A program made the translations under genes and the position numbers. A DNA stretch of 20,594 nt, taken from Chromera velia. Lineage: Eukaryota; Sar; Chromeraceae. Under the pieces are notes generated by a model. It was not told the DNA's origin, did not search any database, and saw nothing but the letters and a program-made list of their open reading frames with translations. The stretch lies in NCBI GenBank assembly GCA_018398765.1, contig JAHBMJ010002270.1:1-20594 (forward strand), written 5' to 3'. Below are positions 17,801 to 20,594 of this stretch, piece after piece (the stretch's first letter is position 1; each line of letters opens with the position of its first letter).

Positions 17801-20176
17801 GAGGACGTCAGACTCTTCGTCCTTCGTCCAAGTGAAGGACAAGTGATCGCCTCTTCCGATATCGGCAGGAGGAATGGGAACTCCGCACACAGTGACCCCG
17901 TTACCACCGAATCCCGAGTTACACGCACAAATAAAGCTGCCGGGGGTATCGGTGCAGTTGGCCAGAGAGTGGCAGTTGTGGACCGCAGCCGCGCACTCGT
18001 CTAGCTCTGCACATGCAGGTGGAATGGAATTAATTGTAATCAATGAGCACTAGACTTTATTTGGCATGTGCAACAGATCACAATAAAGAATTCCACAAAC
18101 AGAGGCGATCGAGGAACGAGAAAAGTAGAGAGAGAAAAATGAATGGCATCATTCAAGGTCTGTGGGCAAAACAAAATAATTAATTGAACAATGTTCCGTA
18201 CGGCCATGTCATTCCACATCGATACAAGACATACAATCAGCTCCCTTGAATTGCCAAGTAAAGCAGCAATTTGACCCACGTGCCTACCTGTCAGAGCAGC
18301 TGCATACAGGATCGCTTCCTGGCCGGAGCTTGCTGTTAGACCATTATGGTTAGTTCTCCTGAAAGTGAAGCGGAAGAATCGGAAAGGTCCTGCGCGGACG
18401 TCCACCTCCCATCTCCTTGTCTCCCCCTGCACCCAGGAAAGCTCCCCACTAAATGAATGAAGAACTGTCCAGGGGCCTGCAGTGCTGTTGGAGGCAGACA
18501 TGTTCATTGCTGAGGGGGCTTGATTACCGCAACAATCAGTCCTGGCCTGCCACGAATATGACTCTAGGTTGATGTAGCAGAGGGTTCCAAGAATAAGGTG
18601 CACTGCCGATTCGTTGACTGAATTCCAACCCTCGATCGTCATTCCTTGATGAGTATGCCAGCCGAGCCCCATCGCATCGCCATCAAAGAGTGAGGACGGA
18701 AGCCCCTCTCGGTTTACACTCAGAGTGTTGTCTTGAGGATCGTTGTACCACCTGTGAGAGGAGAAAGCTCTGTACTCGCCCTGGCAGATGCCGGATCCTT
18801 AGTAGTCTTTATAGATGCTCACCTGGCCGTTGGACAGAATTTGGTCGTCCTTGATCCAATTGAAATTCTCCCAGTTGCCGCTTCCGATGTCTGAGGGGGG
18901 AATGCGATAGCCACACAGCGACACGCCGTCTCCGTCCATCCCTGGGTCACACGAGCAAGTGAAGCTCTGGAAGGAGTCGGTACACGTTGCGAGGCGGTAG
19001 CAGTTGTGAGTCCCCAAAGAGCATTCGTCATCACCTGCATCCATGCATGCGCGTGTGTACATAAATTTTTGTTTTTATGCACCTAGTCATACATACGAAT
19101 GCAGAAAGGAATGCTGACCGACCACTTGCATGGTCCATGATGAATCACCGTCTGCCTGTCCACGATCGGTCAAGAAAAAATGGTTTTGTGTCTCTTCTTT
19201 ATGCACCTGAGACCTCCAACGGGCAAGCATGTAGGCGTGTAGAGAGAGAGGATGAAAAAAAAGAAGACTGCTCTACACGGACCCTCTCGTGGAAATGCCT
19301 TGTAAATGGATGGGAAAAATAATCTTGCATTCTCCCCTGTTGGGAGCCGGAATTTCAAAGAACCCAGACAGACGGACGCAAAATGAATGACAATAGTAAG
19401 AACTAAAAATCCCATCTACCCACCGTTTCCCGCTGGCGAGCCCAAAAGATAGGCAAAATCACTCAACATTTTTCCTGTGGATCCCCAATTGTTCCTTCTG
19501 AATAAAAAGCAAAAGAACCTGAAAGGCCCGGTGCTTAGAACGTCCACAGGCCAGAGATGGATCTCGTTGTTAGCGGTCTAACTGGTCAGACCAGAAAAGG
19601 AGTGAAGGTCCACCCATGGCCCGGTTGTGTTCTGTGCCCCCAATAAGACCACTGAACTTGGGCATTCGTTCTCATAACAGTCATCGCGACACGCCAGAAC
19701 CCACCCTACGGCCAAGACATCACAAGGCACTTCCAGAATGACCGCCGTATTCCTATCAGGGCCGTTCACACTCCCACCGGTAGTAGCCTGCCATGGCCAT
19801 CCCTCCCATAAGGAATTGAAAAGAGTCGAAGGTGGGTGCTCATTAGTATGCACTGTTTGCATAATTCCCGGGTTATCAAGCCACCCTTGCGCAGAGTAGA
19901 CACGGTACTGCCCTGGGCATTCCGCACCTGAGTAGTTTTTGTATATGGTCACTCGTTGTACCGCGTCTGCGCCTGTGTAGAGCTGGGCAGTATCTTTTGT
20001 CCACGTAAAAGCTTCGTTATCCCCCCTGCCGATATCGCTGGGGGGAATGCGGATGCCACACGTAATGCCATCTCTCTCGAGTCCTATGTGGCAGGCGCAC
20101 GTGAAGCTGCCGTTCGTGTTGGTGCAGTCCGCGTACGCATCGCAGTTGTGGACCCCTGCCGTGCACTCGTCGAGCT
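329..20176 (-). CDS. Giant multi-exon surface-protein gene: EGF/discoidin-like repeats, EGF, sushi, HYR, transmembrane (partial)
   Basis: This is the overall span of the exon chain E1-E38 on the minus strand. The exons were joined by requiring GT-AG borders, matching phases and continuity of known domain patterns. The order from the N-terminal side is seven EGF plus discoidin-like units, eight EGF domains, an unrecognised cysteine segment, one split EGF, three sushi domains, two HYR domains, a GCC2/GCC3-like cysteine region and several hydrophobic segments. Such architecture is typical of extracellular adhesion or receptor proteins, with EGF and sushi domains outside the cell and the tail in the membrane. 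Ligand and function are unknown. No start codon or signal peptide is visible because the 5' end lies to the right of the window. Ten in-frame stops and one phase clash mean it is either decaying, or corrected at RNA level, or spliced to avoid them. The exon calls are inference from sequence; no transcript was available. Confidence 0.8.
534..629 (-). CDS. E37: tentative exon
   Basis: A 96-nt candidate, phase 2 to 2, between GTGCAG and GTAGTC. It was chosen because it alone fits both E36 and E38 in phase. It would encode [14 protein letters not shown], not clearly a domain. A different frame across the same bases ([16 protein letters not shown]) also looks protein-like, so the call is weak. Confidence 0.3.
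790..967 (-). CDS. E36: transmembrane segment 2, in-frame TAA
   Basis: A 178-nt exon, phase 1 to 2, GCAG acceptor and GTCAGC donor. [15 protein letters not shown] is a second hydrophobic segment, then MPEGLPD and a TAA (879-881). The frame beyond the stop still looks coding ([20 protein letters not shown]). The TAA may therefore be another interruption, or it may be the true end of the protein, in which case E37 and E38 belong to nothing or to an isoform. Confidence 0.55.
1021..1070. repeat. (CA)n microsatellite
   Basis: CA dinucleotide run in the intron between E35 and E36, flanked by CAGA-rich sequence. Confidence 0.95.
1276..1351 (-). CDS. E35: end of transmembrane segment 1 and a charged loop
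   Basis: A 76-nt exon, phase 0 to 1, CTGCAG acceptor and GTCAGT donor. AMVIFYTAL completes a hydrophobic stretch of about 21 residues begun in E34. The loop [12 protein letters not shown] follows, rich in acidic residues. Confidence 0.66.
1541..1660 (-). CDS. E34: last cysteine motif and start of transmembrane segment 1
   Basis: A 120-nt phase 0-0 exon, GTGCAG acceptor and GTGGGT donor. [11 protein letters not shown] and SPCTRC are the C-x-x-C pairs that often sit just outside the membrane in this class. [12 protein letters not shown] then begins a hydrophobic segment that E35 continues. Confidence 0.72.
1844..1982 (-). CDS. E33: membrane-proximal cysteine segment
   Basis: A 139-nt exon, phase 2 to 0, CTGCAG acceptor and GTCAGT donor. 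It encodes [13 protein letters not shown] and [11 protein letters not shown], three cysteines with spacing like the neighbouring GCC-type repeats. No specific family recognised. Confidence 0.68.
2056..2285. repeat. Long pyrimidine tract, (CTTT/CTTC/GTTT)n
   Basis: About 230 bases of tetranucleotide repeat in the intron between E32 and E33. On the transcribed strand it is a purine-only AAAG/AAGG tract broken by AAAC units. Low-complexity Lys/Glu-rich readings from it are artefacts. Confidence 0.95.
2412..2643 (-). CDS. E32: cysteine-rich segment with Thr-rich linker, in-frame TAA
   Basis: A 232-nt exon, phase 1 to 2, TGCAG acceptor and GTCAGT donor. It starts EDYSF, then a TAA stop (2627-2629), then [16 protein letters not shown], which continues the GCC-type cysteine pattern. 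A linker follows with a run of six threonines. No other acceptor fits the phase, so if the exon is used the stop is real at DNA level. Confidence 0.62.
2832..3034 (-). CDS. E31: cysteine-rich GCC2/GCC3-like segment
   Basis: A 203-nt exon, phase 2 to 1, CGCAG acceptor and GTTGGT donor. It carries [29 protein letters not shown] and ends ERPESK. The C-x-C-x-x-G-[FY]-[FY] motif is typical of GCC2/GCC3 and TNFR-like surface proteins of protists and animals. Confidence 0.72.
3256..3431 (-). CDS. E30: HYR domain 2, second half, and start of a GCC2/GCC3-like region
   Basis: A 176-nt exon, phase 0 to 2. [18 protein letters not shown] and the motif [17 protein letters not shown] finish the second HYR domain. 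CPYGSQ and a C-x-C then begin a cysteine-rich segment like the CxxGxx repeats of GCC2/GCC3 (ephrin-receptor-like) domains. Donor GTCAGT. Confidence 0.8.
3532..3570. repeat. Twofold 20-bp tandem repeat with internal hairpin
   Basis: GGATAGACTGTCGAGTCT occurs twice head to tail in the intron between E29 and E30. Each unit contains AGACT-GTCG-AGTCT, able to form a 5-bp stem with a four-base loop. Confidence 0.85.
3678..3802 (-). CDS. E29: HYR domain 2, first half
   Basis: A 125-nt exon, phase 1 to 0, CTGCAG acceptor, GTAGGC donor. [13 protein letters not shown] and [11 protein letters not shown] are the first half of a HYR domain, continuing in frame into E30. Confidence 0.8.
3803..4188 (-). 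other. Intron between E28 and E29
   Basis: 386 nt containing a short CA microsatellite (4086-4119). No coding pattern was recognised in the rest. Confidence 0.55.
4086..4119. repeat. (CA)n microsatellite
   Basis: Short CA run in the intron between E28 and E29. Confidence 0.95.
4189..4428 (-). CDS. E28: HYR domain 1
   Basis: A 240-nt phase 1-1 exon encoding a complete HYR (hyalin repeat) domain: [12 protein letters not shown] start, [20 protein letters not shown] and the hallmark [20 protein letters not shown] domains are immunoglobulin-like folds found with sushi and EGF domains in adhesion proteins. Acceptor GACAG, donor GTTAGT. Confidence 0.85.
4606..4668. repeat. (GAA)n trinucleotide repeat
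   Basis: Imperfect GAA/AAG repeat in the intron between E27 and E28; it is pyrimidine-rich on the transcribed strand. A CTGT repeat lies nearby at about 4795-4826, directly downstream of the E27 donor. Confidence 0.95.
4846..4970 (-). CDS. E27: sushi domain 3, second half
   Basis: A 125-nt exon, phase 2 to 1, CTGCAG acceptor. [30 protein letters not shown] and a final PPVCK complete the third sushi domain. Donor GTCCGA is weak. Confidence 0.79.
5136..5229 (-). CDS. E26: sushi domain 3, first half
   Basis: A 94-nt exon, phase 1 to 2, with GCGTAG acceptor and GTAAGT donor. [18 protein letters not shown] through GDGWVTGE matches the first half of E24, so these two sushi domains are close relatives. 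Confidence 0.77.
5447..5562 (-). CDS. E25: sushi domain 2, second half
   Basis: A 116-nt exon, phase 2 to 1. [17 protein letters not shown], then PPKAVWQDD and the closing TSGC complete a sushi domain with the conserved Gly-Tyr, the Trp and all four cysteines. Donor GTCAGT. Confidence 0.82.
5692..5797 (-). CDS. E24: sushi domain 2, first half
   Basis: A 106-nt exon, phase 1 to 2, CTGCAG acceptor and GTCAGT donor. [14 protein letters not shown] through [12 protein letters not shown] is the first half of a sushi domain; the frame joins to E25 to give VVFTCNDGY. Confidence 0.8.
6073..6193 (-). CDS. E23: sushi domain 1, second half
   Basis: A 121-nt exon, phase 0 to 1. [14 protein letters not shown], a run of glycines and IKCEAV lead to SSASCE, giving the remaining sushi cysteines. 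The Trp normally found between the last two cysteines is not obvious. The acceptor GATGCAG is the end of an ATGG tandem repeat on the coding strand. Confidence 0.75.
6196..6218. repeat. (CATC)n repeat abutting the E23 acceptor
   Basis: Five to six CATC units; on the coding strand the ATGG run ends directly in the GATGCAG acceptor of E23. Confidence 0.92.
6348..6436 (-). CDS. E22: sushi domain 1, first half
   Basis: An 89-nt exon, phase 1 to 0, CTGCAG acceptor and GTCAGT donor. It encodes [17 protein letters not shown] up to ATTGAE, the first strand region of a sushi (CCP) domain. The second half follows in E23, the classic split position of such domains. Confidence 0.7.
6665..6790 (-). CDS. 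E21: second part of a split EGF domain
   Basis: A 126-nt exon after CTGCAG, starting in phase 2. It carries [19 protein letters not shown] and ends DGAFCDDG, which are Cys3 to Cys6 of an EGF domain. The only usable donor downstream of Cys6 is GTAGAT, ending the exon in phase 2, whereas E22 needs phase 1. A one-base insertion in the GGG before TAG, or an unseen microexon, would explain this. Confidence 0.68.
7098..7140 (-). CDS. E20: 43-nt microexon, start of a split EGF domain
   Basis: Phase 1 to 2, between a CACAG acceptor and a GTCAGC donor. It encodes [14 protein letters not shown], the Cys1-Cys2 part of an EGF domain with the usual six residues between the cysteines. Joined to E21 it gives a complete six-cysteine EGF, which is the main support for so small an exon. 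Confidence 0.66.
7319..7409. repeat. Compound (CA)n(GA)n microsatellite
   Basis: A CA run that switches into a GA run at about 7353, preceded by CGCG alternation. It lies in the intron between E19 and E20. Confidence 0.95.
7505..7691 (-). CDS. E19: unrecognised cysteine-containing segment
   Basis: A 187-nt exon, phase 0 to 1, after a T-rich tract ending TTTGCAG. It encodes [16 protein letters not shown], the stretch [13 protein letters not shown] and [11 protein letters not shown], ending ICG. With the E15 tail and E16-E18 it forms a linker of about 190 residues between EGF domains. No family is recognised. Confidence 0.6.
7874..7983 (-). CDS. E18: possible HYR-like fragment
   Basis: A 110-nt exon, phase 1 to 0, TGCAG acceptor and GTGAGT donor. 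The start [19 protein letters not shown] resembles the C-x-k-x-(I/V)-T-V-x-L-D-x-x-G-N pattern of HYR-type beta-sandwich repeats, but the rest is too short to be sure. Confidence 0.55.
8154..8304 (-). CDS. E17: unrecognised segment, part 2
   Basis: A 151-nt exon, phase 0 to 1, starting after CTGCAG. It encodes [11 protein letters not shown], a [14 protein letters not shown] stretch and ends near ARIH. The donor GTAAAA was chosen because it gives the phase needed by E18; GTCGGT or GTCAGC a little earlier in the exon are alternatives but do not fit the next phase. Confidence 0.5.
8626..9097. repeat. (CTCA/ATCA)n satellite-like array
   Basis: About 470 bases of tetranucleotide units, mostly ACTC and AATC with ATTC and CTGA variants, filling the intron between E16 and E17. 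It is the longest repeat of the window. Confidence 0.95.
9124..9217 (-). CDS. E16: unrecognised segment, part 1
   Basis: A 94-nt exon, phase 2 to 0, with TATGCAG acceptor and a good GTAAGC donor. It encodes a segment with [13 protein letters not shown] and ends in PDPFF. I do not recognise a domain. It lies next to the ATCA-type satellite that fills the downstream intron. Confidence 0.6.
9351..9516 (-). CDS. E15: EGF domain plus start of an unrecognised segment
   Basis: A 166-nt exon, phase 1 to 2. The first 42 residues are an EGF domain (DVNEC start, TNTAGSF core, end GSGVFC) in which Cys4 reads Tyr (TAT, 9437-9439). A short tail, [14 protein letters not shown], follows and continues into E16. 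The donor GTCGGT gives the phase that E16 needs. Confidence 0.72.
9780..9902 (-). CDS. E14: EGF domain exon with in-frame TAA
   Basis: A 123-nt phase 1-1 exon (TTCAG acceptor, GTCAGT donor). It has DEC at its very start, then [16 protein letters not shown] and a final GITCF, giving six cysteines with normal spacing. The codon right after Cys1 is TAA (9892-9894). Exon length equals that of its intact neighbours, so no indel is needed to explain it. The start of this exon is less certain than that of the others because the usual DxDEC is two codons shorter. Confidence 0.66.
10069..10223. repeat. (CT/CTTT)n pyrimidine tract
   Basis: Mixed CT and CTTT repeat in the intron between E13 and E14. 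Ser/Leu-rich readings across it are artefacts. Confidence 0.95.
10294..10416 (-). CDS. E13: EGF domain exon
   Basis: A 123-nt phase 1-1 exon with DIDEC start, six cysteines and the core [14 protein letters not shown]. Its acceptor GATGCAG is formed by the end of an ATGG tandem repeat (coding strand). The donor is GTGGGT. Confidence 0.83.
10420..10477. repeat. (CATC)n repeat abutting the E13 acceptor
   Basis: About 14 CATC units with few variants. On the coding strand the ATGG run ends in the GATGCAG acceptor of E13. Confidence 0.95.
10696..10842 (-). CDS. E12: EGF domain exon
   Basis: A 147-nt phase 1-1 exon. It starts DFDEC and holds six cysteines with the core [14 protein letters not shown]. 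The last loop is longer than in its neighbours ([14 protein letters not shown]). The donor is GTCAGC. Confidence 0.8.
   Translation of the reverse strand: MLTSANRHFTTVTSRPSVQTQTGRSSATAMPGSMTQEWLRDCPTEHNA
11163..11285 (-). CDS. E11: EGF domain exon with Cys1 to Tyr
   Basis: A 123-nt phase 1-1 exon. The usual DVDEC start reads DSHEY, so Cys1 is Tyr (TAC, 11272-11274) and one Asp is His. The other five cysteines and the core [12 protein letters not shown] are kept. The acceptor TGCAG lies at the edge of a CA microsatellite that fills most of the upstream intron's 3' end. Confidence 0.76.
11289..11382. repeat. (CA)n microsatellite abutting the E11 acceptor
   Basis: CA repeat with TA interruptions; on the coding strand a TG run leads directly into the TGCAG acceptor of E11. 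Confidence 0.95.
11547..11652. repeat. (ACAG)n microsatellite
   Basis: ACAG tetranucleotide repeat with AGAG variants, in the same intron as the preceding CA array, between E10 and E11. Confidence 0.94.
11813..11935 (-). CDS. E10: EGF domain exon
   Basis: A 123-nt phase 1-1 exon with DVDEC start, all six cysteines, the core [14 protein letters not shown] and the end NGTLCE. The donor is GTACGT. It is a textbook calcium-binding EGF exon. Confidence 0.84.
12262..12393 (-). CDS. E9: EGF domain exon with Cys5 to Tyr
   Basis: A 132-nt phase 1-1 exon (TGCAG acceptor, GTCGGT donor). It starts DVNEC and has the NNTVGSFTC core. Cys5 of the C-x-C pair reads Tyr (TAC, 12305-12307), leaving five of six cysteines. 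Confidence 0.75.
12630..12752 (-). CDS. E8: EGF domain exon
   Basis: A 123-nt phase 1-1 exon encoding one calcium-binding-type EGF domain (ELDEC start, six cysteines, [10 protein letters not shown] core, ending NGTLCT). The acceptor reads CTGTAG instead of the usual TGCAG, and the donor is GTATGG. It begins the run of EGF-only exons. Confidence 0.82.
12753..13064 (-). other. Intron between E7 and E8
   Basis: 312 nt separating the last EGF plus discoidin-like unit from the EGF-only exons. No repeat, RNA gene or coding remnant of the array was recognised. Confidence 0.55.
13065..13805 (-). CDS. E7: EGF + discoidin-like unit, copy 7 (late in-frame TGA)
   Basis: A 741-nt phase 1-1 exon, TGCAG acceptor and GTCGGT donor; the last unit of the array before the EGF-only exons. 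The EGF domain starts EYDEC and has all six cysteines. It keeps [62 protein letters not shown] and YPVDV. A TGA at 13171-13173 directly follows YPVDV, where other copies have Gln, Arg or Val, so CGA to TGA is one possible origin. After it the frame continues with TGPFRFFRF and ends GITG. Confidence 0.8.
14035..14769 (-). CDS. E6: EGF + discoidin-like unit, copy 6 (open frame)
   Basis: A 735-nt phase 1-1 exon, CTGCAG acceptor and GTCTGT donor, without internal stops. Key motifs are [84 protein letters not shown] and [10 protein letters not shown]. Two normally conserved cysteines read Tyr: EGF Cys3 (TAC, 14717-14719) and the Cys of the CPGEYR motif (TAC, 14525-14527). The PVDV stretch before GPFRFF is diverged. 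The frame is complete but the first disulphides of the EGF could not form as encoded. Confidence 0.83.
14852..14931. repeat. (GA)n microsatellite
   Basis: GA dinucleotide run in the intron between E5 and E6. Confidence 0.95.
15155..15898 (-). CDS. E5: EGF + discoidin-like unit, copy 5 (in-frame TGA)
   Basis: A 744-nt phase 1-1 exon, TGCAG acceptor and GTCAGT donor. A TGA at 15723-15725 replaces the Trp of the conserved FTWTKD motif. The EGF domain starts ELGEC instead of ELDEC, losing an Asp usual in calcium-binding EGF domains, and its Cys6 reads Tyr (TAC, 15780-15782). The CC pair of the discoidin-like half reads GT, so a disulphide there is absent too. Otherwise open: [54 protein letters not shown] and a final ITG. 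Confidence 0.77.
16166..16900 (-). CDS. E4: EGF + discoidin-like unit, copy 4 (three in-frame TAG)
   Basis: A 735-nt phase 1-1 exon, CTGCAG acceptor and GTCAGT donor. It is the most damaged copy but has no frameshift. Three TAG codons (16533-16535, 16347-16349, 16287-16289) each replace a Trp that is conserved in sister copies: the PW after LFDGS, the GPW before TTLHSF and the W before PVDV. In the EGF domain Cys4, Cys5 and Cys6 all read Tyr (TAC at 16821-16823, 16815-16817 and 16782-16784). The rest of the unit ([48 protein letters not shown]) is well conserved, so the damage is selective. Confidence 0.75.
16901..17268 (-). other. Intron between E3 and E4
   Basis: 368 nt with a GTCGGT donor and CTGCAG acceptor. 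I see no microsatellite, no coding pattern and no RNA gene in it. Confidence 0.6.
17269..18006 (-). CDS. E3: EGF + discoidin-like unit, copy 3 (intact)
   Basis: A 738-nt phase 1-1 exon with no internal stop and the best reference copy for the unit. The EGF domain (residues about 1-43, ELDEC start) has six cysteines and the usual TPGSFICAC core. Then follow [95 protein letters not shown] and LYAASITG. The strings around [16 protein letters not shown] and FRFFRF look like the SNDG..W..L and FRYYRL signatures of F5/8C (discoidin) domains, which are beta-sandwich glycan or protein binders. That similarity is my reading of the motifs and needs a profile search. Confidence 0.85.
18288..19034 (-). 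CDS. E2: EGF + discoidin-like unit, copy 2 (in-frame TAA)
   Basis: A single phase 1-1 exon of 747 nt, from an ATGCAG acceptor to a GTAGGC donor. The EGF domain starts GDDEC and keeps all six cysteines. The linker is [10 protein letters not shown] and the aromatic motif is FNWIKD. A TAA at 18799-18801 follows the KDY motif, just before the conserved CxGEYR motif; sister copies have G, S or N there, so this stop is not at a Trp. The C-terminal half is well kept: [35 protein letters not shown] and a final ALTG. The reading frame is otherwise open across the exon. Confidence 0.77.
19035..19423 (-). other. Intron between E1 and E2
   Basis: 389 nt, GTGGGT donor and ATGCAG acceptor. A purine-rich stretch lies at about 19241-19270 on the plus strand. 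The acceptor is surrounded by GCATGCATGGATGCAG on the coding strand. Nothing else was recognised. Confidence 0.55.
19424..20176 (-). CDS. E1: EGF + discoidin-like unit, copy 1 (in-frame TAG)
   Basis: A single phase 1-1 exon of 753 nt between a CTGCAG acceptor and a GTGGGT donor. Residues 1-43 are an EGF domain starting ELDEC with all six cysteines. It is followed by the linker [10 protein letters not shown], the FTWTKD motif, a CPGQYRVYS motif and a C-terminal half with [14 protein letters not shown] and GPFRFF. A TAG at 19578-19580 stands where sister copies have the Trp of the TNW/TDW motif. A second conserved Cys of the CC pair reads Tyr (TAT, 19674-19676). The copy is the most divergent of the seven in its C-terminal third, where the usual YAASITG ending is not recognisable. 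It is the first unit in the window; further copies may lie to the right. Confidence 0.75.
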
Positions 20177-20435
20177 CTGCAGAGAAAGAAGCGCATTTGC
20201 GTTCGTTACATCGGGTCTTACCATCATACGAACTTTAAAAACAAAGTCTCCATGAAGCATTTCTTTGGTCACCCAAGTGGTTTGCCTATCTGCACTTTCA
20301 ATACAGACGCTTCCCTCACAAGTTCTCAATGAAATTTCTAACTCAACAACAATTTGAAAACACAGGGTTTGAAAGGAGACTTCTATACAAAAACTTTCCA
20401 ATCGGCTTTTTGCAAGCACAGAAGCACGCAGGTTT

Positions 20436-20444
20436 ACACACACA

Positions 20445-20506
<62 letters not shown>

Positions 20507-20554
20507 CATACACACACACACACACATACACGCACGCACATATACACACACACA

Positions 20555-20594
<40 letters not shown>
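20436..20594. repeat. (CA)n microsatellite
   Basis: CA repeat with TA and CG interruptions, running to the right window edge, upstream of E1 in the direction of transcription. The interval 20177-20435 shows no exon I can support. Confidence 0.95.

Noticed and set aside
13171-19580. Alternative genetic code in which TAG or TGA means Trp
   Set aside because: Most Trp codons in the same exons are TGG, TAA stops also occur at non-Trp positions, and Cys to Tyr changes would not be explained. It is not strictly excluded for TGA.

Overview
The window reads as nuclear DNA of a eukaryote. It holds part of one very large, intron-rich gene on the minus strand, transcribed from right to left. I found no convincing gene on the plus strand and no RNA gene. 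The encoded domains (calcium-binding-type EGF, sushi/CCP, HYR, a GCC2/GCC3-like cysteine segment, then hydrophobic membrane segments) point to a secreted or surface receptor-like protein. Introns are short to medium, nearly all end in TGCAG, and most larger ones carry microsatellites. The combination of such a modular protein with microsatellite-filled introns suggests a protist or alga, perhaps an alveolate such as a chromerid. That assignment is inference, not something the sequence proves.

Reading the minus strand from right to left, I could chain 38 exons (E1 to E38) whose splice phases match at every junction but one. E1-E7 (20176 to 13065) are seven tandem copies of one exon of about 740 nt. 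Each is phase 1-1 and encodes an EGF domain fused to a module of about 200 residues whose second half resembles a discoidin/F5-8C-type beta-sandwich. E8-E15 (12752 to 9351) are eight single-exon EGF domains. The last part of E15 and E16-E19 (to 7505) encode an unrecognised cysteine-containing segment with a possible HYR-like piece. E20 and E21 form another EGF. E22-E27 are three sushi domains, each split across two exons. E28-E30 are two HYR domains. E30-E34 are a cysteine-rich GCC2/GCC3-like region. E34-E38 carry several hydrophobic segments, so the protein probably ends as a multi-pass membrane protein. Both gene ends lie outside the window or are unresolved. The exon chain amounts to about 3,100 codons.

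The most striking feature is that the frame is preserved through nearly the whole chain, yet it is interrupted by ten in-frame stop codons. Five of these stand exactly where sister copies have a conserved tryptophan. In addition, ten conserved cysteines, most of them EGF disulphide cysteines, read as tyrosine. Fourteen of these fifteen tryptophan and cysteine changes are TpG to TpA on the coding strand. This could be C-to-T decay in the CpA context, like fungal RIP, acting on a repeated gene. It could also mean that adenosines are edited to inosine in the RNA, which would restore Trp and Cys. Transcript sequencing would separate the two. A second oddity is the 5' splice site: 21 of 37 inferred donors have C at position +3, and GTCAGT is the commonest form.
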